64,000 nt of DNA, from assembly GCF_027580225.2 (NCBI RefSeq), contig NC_073361.2, positions 26,812,001 to 26,876,000 of the forward strand, in the 5' to 3' direction. This document shows positions 10,110 through 20,834 of the stretch, in pieces. Each line of letters starts with the position of its first letter. The stretch's first letter is position 1. The translations under genes were made by a program, and so were the position numbers. The notes below the pieces were generated by a model, which worked only from the letters and a program-made list of their open reading frames with translations, was not told the origin of the DNA and searched no databases. The stretch is from Misgurnus anguillicaudatus. Taxonomy: Eukaryota > Chordata > Actinopteri > Cypriniformes > Cobitidae.

Positions 10110-11305
10110 AGAGGGCCCAATCATATCACATTTTCTAGTTTAAGCCCGGCGCAGTTATCATTTTCACGTTCAGTGCCACGCTGTTTAATAGCTAATGCAT
10201 TTGTCCTGATTTTGCGCCCATGGGCGTTCTGGTCTGAAAGCGAGGTGTGTTCAGGTGCATTGTTGGCGCATTGCTATTTTGAGGCAACTAAAATAGACTA
10301 CGCCATTGACCAACTAAAACCTGGTCTAAAGTATAAAATCAATGGCACAATATTGTTTTTGTTATTTAATGAGCGCATTAGTAATATGCCCATAAACGAG
10401 ACGACAACACATGTTGCTAATCACACTTATGGATGCGCAGCAGCACAATATATTTTTGAATATGTTTTGATAAAATGTAAAAGATTATTATTGAGTCTCT
10501 TGGACATAAATTAGCTCCGATTACGCGACGCTAGACAATGTATAGAGCTGCTTCACCTTTAGCCTGGTAAGTAAGTGCATGTTTTGCTTTAAAGTAATTG
10601 CATGTTTTTGCTTCGAGTGTTGAAACGTTCTTTACACGTTTGTAAATTCTTTATCTCCTGTTTGTTACAAATTGAAACCTTCATGTGCTCACGCGAAACC
10701 TTTATGTGCAGATTTTTTTTTTTCGCGTGGTCACATGAAACTATTCTGTGCGCACGTGAAACTATCGAAACTATTGTGCGTGCACGTGAAACTTTCGCTT
10801 TCACGTGCGCACGCAAAAGTTTCACGTGAGCATGCGAGACTAAAAAATTCTGCACATGAAGGTTTCGTGAAACTAAAAAATTCTGAACGTGAAGGCTCCT
10901 AAGGGGACATGGAGCAAAAATTTAATAAAATTTAGTTTCACATGCGCACGCGAAAGTTTAGGGGCTCCGTAACAAAAGTATTTTTAGAGTACAAACCTTT
11001 TCTTGCATATTTGTAAATTATTCTTTGATATTACACTGATCATGAAGGCTATCCATACATTTACAGCAATTAAAAGCATGCTAATTTTCTTTTTCAATTT
11101 TAATACAAATAAAAACAACACAATTTTTTAACATCAATCTTAAACTGGTGGTCTTCTTCCTTCCCTTATTTTTTTAGTTAAAAAATTACGGCATGTAAAT
11201 AGGGAATCGACATGGCATGAGCACAACTGGCTTTTAAAGGGGATGGAGGATGAGACTCTTATTGGTTTATTGCAAATTACGCCCAAAACACACCCAATAA
11301 GATCA
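10110..11305. mobile_element. Relic of the GGGCCC-ended dispersed repeat, with internal array
   Basis: It matches the better-preserved copy at 48817-49713 in several blocks: CCCATGGGCGTTCT, GAGGCAACTAAAATAGACTA, CCAACTAAAACCTGGTCTAAA near the left, and GGCTTTTAAAGGGGA, ATTGGTTTATTGCA, ACGCCCAAAACACACCCA at the right. The left end keeps AGGGCCCAATCATA; the right terminus is lost near 11305. Between the blocks it carries a CACGTG-rich array (10674-10965) absent from the other copy. The 152-codon frame at 10056-10514 is a chance reading of this repeat. Confidence 0.8.
10674..10965. repeat. Degenerate tandem array of CGCACGTGAAACTTT units
   Basis: The unit (G)CGCACGTGAAACTTTC and its inverse recur in both orientations, giving many ACGTG/CACGT cores, four of them perfect CACGTG hexamers near 10755, 10782, 10802 and 10822. 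Mirror frames on both strands translate as repetitive HVKVSRA-like peptides, an artefact of the repeat. CACGTG is the E-box core, but no evidence shows it is used here. Confidence 0.75.
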
Positions 11306-12145
11306 GCGAAAACAGAAAATAGCTTCAGAGGAAAAGATTAACATTGTATTTCATTGGAAAACATTGATAAATTGTATACAATTGTATAAAAGACCACAAG
11401 ACAATAAATTGGGTAAATGTCCTCTTTAACAAAATAAAGCAAAACACAAAATGCTGTGCAGGTACTTCTGGGAAGACGACTGTCCAAATGAACTAAATCA
11501 CTTAATTCAATCAAATTGTTCAAAATCAGCACTGTGATAATTGAATTCTGTGAATTTCCAGCGTATTACAATTTATGCTGCGCAGGCATTGCACTGTGAA
11601 TTGGCAGACAGTCCCATATTGTGTTATTGTAAGCAAAAACAATATCTGAATATTTGTGATGATGGAGCTCTCAGACAAAAACTCTCTCACAAAAGCAGAG
11701 ATGTGTTTGTGTGGCTAAGTCTGACTGCCATTTACATCAAAAGAAAGCTTTTCATATTTGGCGAGGCACAAAAATGTTAATGCATGTTGCCATGGAGATC
11801 TTAAAGGGCCAGAAATCCAAGGCAGAAAAAAAACAAAGGAAAGGTTTGAAATACCGCACATCAAAAATGCACCATGTATTTACACATGAAATGTATCATA
11901 ATCATAGTCATTTGCACCCTTTTATATTTTTTGCAGCATAATAACTCGTCTGAATCTTACTAAATTACGTAGCTTAAAAATCATAAGGTAGTGAATGCAA
12001 TTCAGGCTACCAAGGTCAATGTTTCAAATCAAATCAAAGACACAACAATCTGCACTTTCCATCCCAACCCGTCTGTTAAAAACACACGGGTACAACCCTC
12101 AGCTTTTAGTTAGGTCAATTGGCTTCATAAGTGTGCTGGACTCTC
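11306..12145. other. No gene seen; AT-rich unique sequence
   Basis: Small frames on both strands (11338-11532 minus, 11541-11941 plus) lack domains. No transposon ends were noticed. Confidence 0.4.
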
Positions 12146-12460
12146 TCACAAATGGCACATCATAGCTGTAAAGAGAAAGAGAGGACATGTAGGGGTGGTC
12201 TTTTAGTCTACAAGGAACGCTGCGAAGCGAGTGGCCCTGACTTCCATTAAAAGCATTAGGCCCTTGTCACCAACAAACCCATCTTACCACGTTCAAAGCT
12301 TCATTGCTCTGAGGATATTACAGCAGAACCACAATTTCTCTCTGTGGAACATTTTCCATTAATCCACCTTTGTTTTGGTGACATCAACACATTTACCATC
12401 TGAACAAAAAAGCCTGTTCATGCCAGAAGAAATACCAGGTGATTCTGACTTACTTTAAAA
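12146..12460. promoter_or_regulatory. Candidate conserved non-coding element
   Basis: Single-copy, balanced composition, bounded on the right by a transposon nest. Includes CCATTAAAAGCATTAGGCCC and TTTTCCATTAATCCACC, with TAAT cores. No ORF. Assignment is by composition only. Confidence 0.22.
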
Positions 12461-12488
12461 CTACACTCTAAAAAATTATGCTAAATAG

Positions 12489-13562
12489 CAGGGGCGGAGC
12501 GGGGGGCTGGCTTTTGGGGCTCGAGCCCCGAATGTTTTGTCAAAAGCCCCGAATCTTTTCAGATCTGTAAAATGAATTCATCCAGGATGCTAGGTGGCGG
12601 CACTCAGCTTTAACTCTCCGGTCCCCCACTCAACTGAAAATGAATAAGAGATGCGTGTTGAATGCAAAATAACATTCTAGCCGTTTCTCAATATGCGTTC
12701 TTGTCTGTACTTGCGTTCTTGTGGACTTGTGAAACGTCATCAGTCGCATTCAAAATGACAATACCAGTGTTGGGTAAGTTACTCAAAAAAGTAATTAATT
12801 ACTAGTTACTAATTACATCTTCAATCATGTAATTAAATAACTTTACAAATTACTCCAAAAAGTATTTAATTATTACTAATTACTTTCTAAATCCTATTTA
12901 GTACATGATACAAGGATAGGCTTGAAATGGCTCGAAGAAACAATATATAAAAGTACATCAATTATTCTGGTCCCACTTTAGGGTTCATTTCTCTCTATTA
13001 ATTAACTATTAACTACTTTTGCCTCAATATACTCCAACTACTGCTTATTAATACTAAAGTAGTTGTTTATTTTAAGTATTTGTAGAAATGGGGAGGGTTA
13101 AGGGTGTAGAATAAGGTTTTGCAGAATCAGGCATTAATATGTGCTATTTAAGTAGGCCTACTAAAAAACTGTCAACATCTCAGTAATATTAATGCTAATA
13201 ATCAACCAGTTAATAGTGAGAATTGTAAACTAAAACCATGTTAAATCCACTATTTATTATAGTATACATAATTGTTCTACAGTCCATAGACAGTATTTAG
13301 TTACATCAGAAGTAACTGTAATTCGATTACAAGAAAAATAAGAGTAATCCCTTACATTGCTTTTTCAAGTAATTAAATTACAGTAACAAATTACTTAGTA
13401 ACTAGTTACACCCAACACTGGACAATACAGAGAACACTTAGATTAAAAAATAGTTTATAAAGCTTAAAAAATAGTTTAAAAAATATCAACAGGGGACCAA
13501 GCTTTGAAACCCCTAGATTTGGGCTAAGCCCCCAATGTCTACAATGTCTGGCTCCGCCCCTG
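12489..13562. mobile_element. hAT element with perfect 8-bp TSD (CTAAATAG)
   Basis: Ends CAGGGGCGGAGC and GCTCCGCCCCTG are a perfect 12-bp inverted repeat, flanked by CTAAATAG at 12481-12488 and 13563-13570. It has no transposase. The subterminal regions are also related (GGGGCTCGAGCCCCGAAT at the left, TTGGGCTAAGCCCCCAAT at the right). It contains a second, younger hAT at 12765-13420. Confidence 0.93.
12765..13420. mobile_element. hAT MITE with perfect 8-bp TSD (GACAATAC)
   Basis: Opens CAGTGTTGGGTAAGTTACTC and ends GTTACACCCAACACTG; GACAATAC flanks it at 12757-12764 and 13421-13428. AGTAATTAATTACT-type subterminal repeats fill both arms. It is the inner layer of a three-deep nest, so it is the youngest of the three. 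Same terminal family as 29949-30436 and 34060-34538 but with a different interior. Confidence 0.94.
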
Positions 13563-14042
13563 CTAAATAGAACTAAAAGCTTGTAACCGTATGAGGTGAT
13601 ATTGCACCACTATAGCACTACTTATGGTTCTACAGAGCACAACATGGGTGCTATATGGCACTTAAAATGTTTCCCCTATGATTATGAGCAAGTGAACCAG
13701 TTTTAGTGCTATTTAGTGCTGTTTGTTTTTATAGGCCGGAAAGTAAATAGGGTCAGATTGATTTTTAATAGATTTCTGCAGTTGGCAGACATGTCCAATA
13801 TGGTGCACTGCTAATGCATACCCTAACCATTGAGCTACAGGAACACAATTGTATATTAGACTGTAAATGCATAACTATTATTAGATACTATAGTTCTTTT
13901 ATTTTCTATAATCAACGCAAAATATCCAATTATGGCGCACTGTCAGAATTTTAATTTTTATTTTTATTTATTTTTTTCAAAAAATTGTCCCTTGCTGTCA
14001 CCCTTTACACCTTTGAACATAAAGGGGCCGTTTCCCACACGG

Positions 14043-14112
14043 CAAAAAATGATTTTCAAGAAAAAAATCTTAGTATTTTTGTCTTGTTTTTAGTAAAAAC
14101 ATCTAAAAATTC
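14043..14112. mobile_element. End fragment of the CACTGCAAAAAATG MITE family
   Basis: CGGCAAAAAATGATTTTCAAG through TAAAAACATCTAAAAATTC matches the left 70 bp of the complete element at 58471-58840; the rest is absent. Truncated relic. Confidence 0.75.
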
Positions 14113-14269
14113 TCTCTTGGGTCGTTTCCTTTAGTCGTATCGGCAGCATGCACATAGGATCCCTCACGCGCAGAACACATATTTTGAAATTACGAACCAC
14201 ACACGCTACATACATGTTGTGACGAACTTTGCACTGAGGGCCCTCGAAAAAAGAAGTCACCGGCAGCCA

Positions 14270-14640
14270 CTGTACCAAATGTATACATATCTGTACCTAA
14301 ATGGTACACTGTAAAAAATACTTTGCTGCCTTTAAAAAAATTTTAAAAGTAATTTCAACTTACTATTATTTATCTTGACTTGAGATGAGTTGTTATAACT
14401 ACAGGTGAGTTGTTTTAACTTATAAAATTAAGTTGACTTTCTTCAACTAAATTTTATAAGTTGTGAGAACTCATCTCTGTTGACACAACTTGTAAATCTG
14501 AGTTGATTTAACAAAAAAATTTAAGGCAGCAAAGTATTTTTTTTACAGTGTACATACAGTATTAGGACCTTTTAAAAGAGTGACAGCTTTTGTACCCAGT
14601 GACTATTTTTTCCTGATGGTGGGGCAGCATTACACGTTCA
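14270..14640. mobile_element. GTACC-rich MITE relic interrupted by a TA-flanked MITE
   Basis: The flanks TGTACCAAATGTATACAT and ATTAGGACCTTTTAAAAG with TGTACCCAGTGAC are the same family as 2569-3977. It is interrupted at 14307-14550. Its outer ends are decayed. Confidence 0.55.
14307..14550. mobile_element. Short MITE with TA TSD (CACTGTAAAAAATACTTTGC)
   Basis: Left CACTGTAAAAAATACTTTGC and right GCAAAGTATTTTTTTTACAG with TG are inverted repeats; TA sits at 14305-14306 and 14551-14552. The interior has opposed GAGATGAGTTGTTATAAC and GTGAGAACTCATCTC arms. A half copy lies at 25113-25233. Non-coding. Confidence 0.8.
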
Positions 14641-14827
14641 CATAAATGTACACTGTCAGAATAAAGGTACAAAACTGTACCTTTTTTGTCGCTGGGGTGC
14701 TAACCCTCAAAGGTTAATTTTTGTACCTTTATGGATATATAACACATTGAAATGTTGTAGTAGTAGGAGTAGACTTTATTGTCCCGTAGGAAAAGTACCT
14801 TTTGGGGTACAATATTATACCCTAAGC

Positions 14828-15628
14828 CAGAGCTGTCACCAGGGGGGGCGTCATCCCCTCACAGGCACTATTCCGACTCCTCAGATCACAATTGATGTTG
14901 AATGGGATTTTAATGAAAAATTTGTTATTTAAAAATCACATTTGCCTAATGTATTGTCTTCCTAGAGTAAATAATAAGCTAAAATAGCAATATTTTAGTT
15001 AAGGACCTCTGTGAGGCAAGGTCGCATTTTGATTGGTTGCTTGACTAAGCCAAAACTAACATTACATCAAATTTCTTGCACTATGGAAAACAAACACGAA
15101 CATTAAATAATTTCAAGATTGTATATTGCATTAACTAATTTCACCATGGACATTCGAAAATGGATTAAAGGATTACTTCATTCTCAAAAATAATTTACTC
15201 ACCCCCATGTCATCCAAAATGTTTTTGTCTTTCTTTGTTCAGTCGAGAAGAATTTAAGTTTTTTTGAGGAAAACATTCCAGGATTTTTCTTAATTTAATA
15301 GATTTTATTGGATCCCAACAGTTTACAGTTTCAATGCAGTTTCAAATTGCCGTTTCAAAGCATTTTCCAAATAAGCAGTGTTGTGATAATATATAGGTAT
15401 GCTGGGTTTTTTTGTTCTTGTATATAGTGGATGGTTTAGAGCTCTGTTTGTATAGCTGTAGTTTTTGTGGTTGTATTTTCCGAGATGTTTGTTCATTACG
15501 CGTTAAAACTTCAGGAACATACCAAAGCTATATGTATTTTCTAGCTGGGAGAATTATATGCATTCATGTATTCGCCCCCTCTGTATTTCAGATGCCCCCT
15601 CATCAGCGCTCGGCTGGCACCGGCACTG
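14828..15628. mobile_element. hAT-like element with perfect 8-bp TSD (CCCTAAGC)
   Basis: CCCTAAGC lies at 14820-14827 and 15629-15636. The element starts CAGAGCTGTCACCAGG and ends CTGGCACCGGCACTG; the ends are only imperfect inverted repeats (CAG..GC / GC..CTG), so hAT assignment rests mainly on the TSD. Inside lies the left half of a TTAA foldback element (15169-15375). The frame at 15412-15654 has no domain. Confidence 0.72.
15169..15375 (+). mobile_element. Left half of a TTAA foldback element
   Basis: After TTAA (15165-15168) it reads AGGATTACTTCATTCTC, GTCATCCAAAATGTT, TTTGTTCAGTCGAGAAGAA and AACATTCCAGGATTT, the left arm of 20015-20830. The second arm is missing, so this copy is truncated. 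Confidence 0.75.
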
Positions 15629-15858
15629 CCCTAAGCACCTATTGTGTACATTAAGAAACAATTTTGTACCAGTTTAATTTTAGGGGAACAAAACAGTTAA
15701 CTGTAAATTTAAAGGTGCACAGTAGATCCTCAAGGTACCGTAATGTACCGAAAAGGTACAACATTTTATTATGCTATGTATACCTGTAAAGGTACATGAC
15801 AGAACTTTAGGGTATCCCCCCAGTGACAGTGTACACAAAAATAAGTAAAACCAACCTA

Positions 15859-16061
15859 CACTGTCAAAAATGTATATAGAAATTACAGTATTACTGGGTA
15901 TTACTGGCCACTAACTGCCAGTAACATACTGTAGATTTTACATTTATGCTACTTAACAGTTTGTTCAAAGTTAAATTAACATGAAACATTTTCAGTCTTT
16001 ATCTTCTACTACAGTAAGTTACTGGCAACTAGCTGCATAATTACAGCACATTTTTACAGTG
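15859..16061. mobile_element. Foldback MITE with TA TSD (ACTGGCAGCTAG family)
   Basis: Ends CACTGTCAAAAATG and CATTTTTACAGTG are inverted, with TA at 15857-15858 and 16062-16063. The arms contain CTGCCAGTAACATACTG and CAGTAAGTTACTGGCAACTA. A second copy is at 35240-35462. About 200 bp, non-coding. Confidence 0.78.
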
Positions 16062-16199
16062 TATTTTTTATAAAAACTTTTAAATGAACTTTGAGACACG
16101 CAACACTTTTTATCTCCGAAAAATAATAGAAATTACAGTGGTTTATTAATAAAATGTGCAAAAATGAAATACTATAATTAGTATAATTACACCTAAATA

Positions 16200-16705
16200 A
16201 AAGCTTTTGTTTGTGTATATCCTGTTACAAGCTTCATAATTACATCACGTTTGCTCAGGTCTGCCAAATGTTCAATTAGCGGCAAAGTGTCGCCCAAAAA
16301 TCTGAGTCATTCTCCTAATTTTACGTTCCAAATTTTACAACACCACAGCACACAGGTGGACGATTGTCTAAGCTTCAAAAGCTGCCCTCTCTCCAACCAA
16401 CTTTAAAGAGGCTTTAGTCGTGCCGTTGGTGTTGGTTTCATCCGGTGCCAAACACACTCAGCTCATACGTGAGAATCTGTCTTTCTGATCACAACTTGTC
16501 TATCAAATCCTCTAAAAATGGAAAATGAGGGGGCACGTCCATCAACTGTACCAAAAGCAAACATTCTTCACTTCAACCATTAATGTAAGCTAATCAGAGC
16601 TTCGATGAGGCGACACCCTGACACCCCAGCATTGTTCTCAAGAGTTTTACATGGGCAAGCGCCGATCAAATGTAGCTATTAACATCATTTCAGTTTCTCA
16701 AGTGA
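16200..16705. promoter_or_regulatory. Candidate conserved non-coding element
   Basis: Transposon-free, single-copy and balanced in composition, with homeodomain-like words (TCATAATTACATC, TCAATTAGCGGC, CCATTAATGTAAGCTAATC). No coding frame. Proposed only from composition and position between transposons. Confidence 0.28.
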
Positions 16706-17072
16706 ACCATATTATAAAAAGGCCAGACGATGAACTGTCATCCTCCAAAAAAAAGTAAAATCTTTTTTGATATTAACTTGCTACTCACATCATTTTTATT
16801 ATATTTTGTATTCATATGCATATGCATACTATGTAATATATATTCTACTTTTATCTCAGTAATCTATAGGTTTCCTTTGTTTTAAATTCTTAACAGGAAG
16901 AATTATTCTCTTAAATTTTCTAATTTCTAGCGCTGGGCAAAGAGTAATCGCGATTAATTGCATTCAAAATAGAAGTGATTTGTAACATAATACAACATAA
17001 AAGTGTTCTGTGTGTAATTATTATGTATATATAAATACAAACACATTCATGTAAGTATTTAAGAAACATTTA

Positions 17073-17405
<333 letters not shown>

Positions 17406-17683
17406 AAAAATGTATCTAAATAAAAAAATTCTGAAATGTATACATGTATGTTTGTGTGTGTTTAAATATACATAAAAATTACACACAGCGCACCCACACA
17501 TTATGCAAAAATTTACTTTTATTTTGTATGCGATTAATCGCGATTAATCTTTGCCCAGCACAAATTTTTTCCTAATCTGTAAAATGTTATTGCAAACTCC
17601 GGAGACTCAAGCATTCGCATCTTTAAGAAATCTTTAAAAACAAAGTGCATGCATTTTACTTTAGCTCTAGTTTTCCTAGACTA

Positions 17684-17826
17684 GCTCAATTGACAGAGCA
17701 TTGTGAGAAACTCATGGGTTGGATCCCCAGGGAATACAGATAATCATAAAATGAATACTTTGCAATGCACTGTAAGTCGCTTTGGGTAAAAGCGTCTCCC
17801 AAATGCATAAATGTAATGTAAATGTA
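17684..17826 (+). repeat. tRNA-derived SINE (cyprinid HE1/DANA/HAmo-like)
   Basis: The head ACTAGCTCAATTGACAGAGC is an A-box-like tRNA segment. CATGGGTTGGATCCCCAGGG holds the B box. Then come the body AATACAGATAATCATAAAAT and the tail GTAAGTCGCTTTGGGTAAAA with GCGTCTCCCAAATGCATAAA. The length and order are those of tRNA-derived SINEs in cypriniform fish. Not a functional tRNA: no acceptor pairing. Confidence 0.88.
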
Positions 17827-17899
17827 GGTCTTTTCAAAAATGTCATTTTTTCCTGTCAGCTGTGAAATAGATTTATTCCTGTGAGATATAATGTGTCCA

Positions 17900-18810
17900 C
17901 CAGTCGCTAGATGTTTCTAAGCTTTAAGCGTTGCACATCACACACAAAAAAAGATGCATTTCTTTCCATCTGCCACGAAGCATCCCCAGCCCGGCTTTGA
18001 GCTGCTGGCCGGGCGTCCCGCGCGATCGCGCCGAGGCAGATATTTTTGTCAGACGAGCAGCAGGAGGGTTTGGACTGACCGGGGGAGATCAGGCCACCTC
18101 CCTGGGTGGCTCTGCAGAAAAAGCCCCACTGCGTGACATTAGACCCCGAGCAGGTGGGGCCGCGGATGGCTGGGGGCCAAGAAGATGACTCTCGGAGTAA
18201 TTAATGGTGAGGGTTTATTCCGAGCTCCCAGCAGTCAGCGGGCTAAGACCTTTTTGGGAATTACGTAGCTGTCATAGCACAGCACAGCAAATATCACTGA
18301 GTCCTGAATCAACACAAGCTGCTGGGAGTTGAAACAATTTGCGTTTAACCTTACCTTTGCCTCCACGTCCTCTGCAGATGAGGGCCACCGTGGCCACATT
18401 TACAGCCGCATCTGCGAGGCCTTCGTCTTGAACCTGACAGGATGAACAGAATCCCTGTGAAATTGGTATTAATAATGCAGACCATAATGTGTTTATTCAG
18501 GTCAGATTATTGTATCAAGAAGATATCGGCGGATCGGAGAGCCATCAGAAATGGCCACACGGGTGAATCGGCCCCAGCGCAAACATCATGGAGAAAATCA
18601 TTGTTCATTACATACCTTTAACCCAGTTTCCCTGCCACACAAATCTCTGGACACAATTAGAAAAGCAGGAAAATCAGGCGAGACAATCCACGAAAATCCA
18701 GGTCCAGATTATGTTTTGCTGCAAAATCAAACAAGCAAAAATAAGAAATTAATGGTAACGCTATTAACTACAAATATCACATTTACGGGATGAAGAATAC
18801 TACATCAACA
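17900..18810. promoter_or_regulatory. Candidate conserved non-coding region
   Basis: GC-richer, unique DNA. It includes ACTCTCGGAGTAATTAATGG, GGGAATTACGTAGCTGTCAT, and AACACAAGCTGCTGGGAG. Two overlapping frames at 17931-18188 lack domains and differ in phase, and the 80-codon frame at 18551-18793 is equally featureless. It could be a regulatory block; an unrecognised exon is possible but unsupported. Confidence 0.3.
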
Positions 18811-18851
18811 TTAAGGTAATATGTGCTTCATATGTACTAATGAACAGCCAA

Positions 18852-19140
18852 TATGTGACCCTCAAACACAAAACCAGTCATAAGGGTCCATTTTTAAAAA
18901 AAATTTAGATTTATACGTTATCTGAAAGTTGAATAAATATGTTTTTCATTGATGTATGGTTTGCTAGGATATGGCCAGATACAACTATTTGAAATTCTTG
19001 AATCTGAGGGTTCAAAAACATCACAATACTGTGAAAATTGCCATTAAAGTTGTAGAAATGTGTCCTTAGCAACACATATTACTAATAATAAATAATTTTT
19101 TTATATAATTACAGTAGGAAATTTCCATGACAAATGAAGC
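18852..19140 (+). mobile_element. Left half of an inverted-repeat element (TATGTGACCCT)
   Basis: ATATGTGACCCTCAAACAC, AACCAGTCATAAGGGTCC, TTGATGTATGGTTTGCTAGG and ACTATTTGAAATTCTTGAAT follow the pattern of a repeat I recall as abundant in cyprinids. The matching inverted right end is absent. Relic. Confidence 0.6.
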
Positions 19141-19261
19141 ACATTCGCACGCCAAATTTTCCTTATTGCAATTAATCAAATTAATTAAAAATCAATATTG
19201 TATATTAGATTCTTGTTTTTAATACCTTGAATCACAATAATGACAACTAAGTAAAATAAAC

Positions 19262-19700
19262 TGGTAACACTTTACTTGAAGGGGTGTTCATAAGACATGA
19301 CACCTTCATAATCATGACATGACACGTGTCATGAACACTAAGGAGATCTTATGCATGTTTATGACAACTGTCATTAAGTGTCATTTGTTCAATTATGTAA
19401 TTTTTAATGCAAAGATGATATTGTTTGAGATGTCTTTGTCATGACAACTTGACATAAACCAATACATCATAACTTGTCATGACAACTTGACATTACCAAG
19501 CCAACATAACTGACCACTTTTTACCAGTAATACAAATTGTATTTGTGTTAATACTCTGTCAAATAGTTGTATAACAGCGTCAGGATTATTTTTCTTGACC
19601 TCAACTACAGTGGTACAAATAATTTGTCATTAAAATGTCATTAAGTGTTAATACTCTGTCAAATAGTTTTATAACAGTGTCATGAATATTCTTCAGTTAA
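19262..19700. repeat. Dispersed repeat rich in TGACATGACACCTTCAT words
   Basis: Reads GGTAACACTTTACTTGAAGG, TTCATAAGACATGACACC, TTCATAATCATGACATGACA, and several TGTCATGACAACTTGACAT copies in direct and inverted orientation. GTGTTAATACTCTGTCAAAT occurs twice (19546, 19648). Structure partly decayed; no ORF. Confidence 0.6.
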
Positions 19701-19733
<33 letters not shown>

Positions 19734-19734
19734 T
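19700..19734. repeat. (AAT)n microsatellite
   Basis: About eleven uninterrupted AAT triplets. Confidence 0.97.
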
Positions 19735-20014
19735 AAAATTGATAAAATTATATTTTATTGCAATTGGTGACCGATTCACCTAAAATTAATTGAAAACTGG
19801 TATAACATTGGGTTAAGCCATGCAGCGTTAAATCCATATCACTGCAAAAACAGTTTTTTTAGTTTTTTCTTCTATGTTAGAAAATTTCAGAACCCTCTGT
19901 GTGAAGAAGAACAAGTTCTGTTAGCTATCTGTTACAATTTGGACTTAATGCACTGATTTCTAGGTGGTGGTGGATATGCAACATATTGATCATTGAATAA
20001 GCTTAAAATATTAA

Positions 20015-20830
20015 AGGATTAGTCAATTTTCTTAAAAAAAAATGTCACCATGTCATCCAAAATGTTGATGTCTTTCTTTGTTCAGTCGAGAAGAAATTAT
20101 GTTTTTTGAGGAAAACATTCCAGGATTTGGACCCCAACACGTAACAGATTGAATGCAGTTTAAAATTGCAGTTTCAAAGGACTCTAAACGATCTCAAACA
20201 AGGCATAGGGGTCTTATCTAGCGAAACGATTGTCATTTTTGACAAGAAAAATAAAAAATATGCACTTTTAAACCACAACTTCTCATCTATCTCCGCAATA
20301 CGCCATCACGTCAAGAGGTCACGGATGATGTATGCGAAACTACGCCCCAGTGTTTACAAGTGTGGAGAAAAAGGACCATTCTGACGTTATTGTATGTGTG
20401 ATGATACTTATTAATGTCTTAGTGTCAGTTTATTGTTTAAAATGGTCCACAAATGTCCTTTTCATATATGTAACACGTGATCTTTCCACAGCATTACACA
20501 ATTACGTGAGGTCGCGCTGGCGCGTCACAGGACCAGAGTAAGAAAAGAAGTTGTGGTTTATCGTTTCACTATAAGACCCTTATGCCTCGTTTGGGATCGT
20601 TTAGAGTCCTTTGAAACTCTGTTGAAACTGCAATTTTAAACTGCATTAAAACTGTTAAGTGTTAGGGTCCATTAAAGTCCATTAGAATGAGAAAAATCCT
20701 GGAATGTTTTCCTAAAAAAAAAAAACATAATTTCTTCTCGACTGAACTAAGAAAGACATCAGCATTTTGGATGACATGGTAGTGAGTAAATTATCTGGAT
20801 TTGACTAAATTAAGAAAATTGACTAATCCT
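20015..20830. mobile_element. TTAA-flanked foldback element
   Basis: Ends AGGATTAGTCAATTTTCTT and AAGAAAATTGACTAATCCT are perfect inverted repeats. TTAA lies at 20011-20014 and 20831-20834. The arms continue with CATGTCATCCAAAATG/CATTTTGGATGACATG, CAGTCGAGAAGAAATTATG/CATAATTTCTTCTCGACTG and AACATTCCAGGATTT/AATCCTGGAATGTTTTCC. A unique centre (about 20240-20560) contains short frames without domains. piggyBac or Kolobok type by TSD. Confidence 0.92.
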
Positions 20831-20834
20831 TTAA

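Larger units (their letters stand above)
12461..13730. mobile_element. Palindromic element disrupted by two nested hATs
   Basis: The left flank TACACTCTAAAAAATTATGC with CTAAATAG mirrors the right part, where GTTTTAGTGCTATTTAGTGC closes the repeat. GCACTACTTATGG and ACTTAAAATG lie between. The element is split after 12488 by the hAT at 12489-13562. The right outer terminus is not preserved. Non-coding; superfamily not assigned. Confidence 0.55.
14651..15831. mobile_element. TA-flanked element holding two nested insertions
   Basis: Ends CACTGTCAGAATAAAGG and CCCCAGTGACAGTG carry inverted CACTGTCA/TGACAGTG, with TA at 14649-14650 and 15832-15833. GGTAC-rich words (GGTACAAAACTGTACC, AAGGTACCGTAATGTACC) line both arms. 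It is split by a hAT-like insertion (14828-15628). The original length would be about 370 bp. Confidence 0.72.

Noticed and set aside
10056..10514. 152-codon frame
   Set aside because: Lies in a dispersed repeat whose second copy (48817) does not keep the frame.
10589..10902. Repetitive HVKVSRA-like frames on both strands
   Set aside because: Direct translation of the CGCACGTGAAACTTT array; no domain.
17684..17760. Functional tRNA gene
   Set aside because: A and B box-like words belong to a SINE; no cloverleaf or acceptor stem.
19262..19700. Complete DNA transposon
   Set aside because: Inverted words are present but no paired termini or TSD could be defined.
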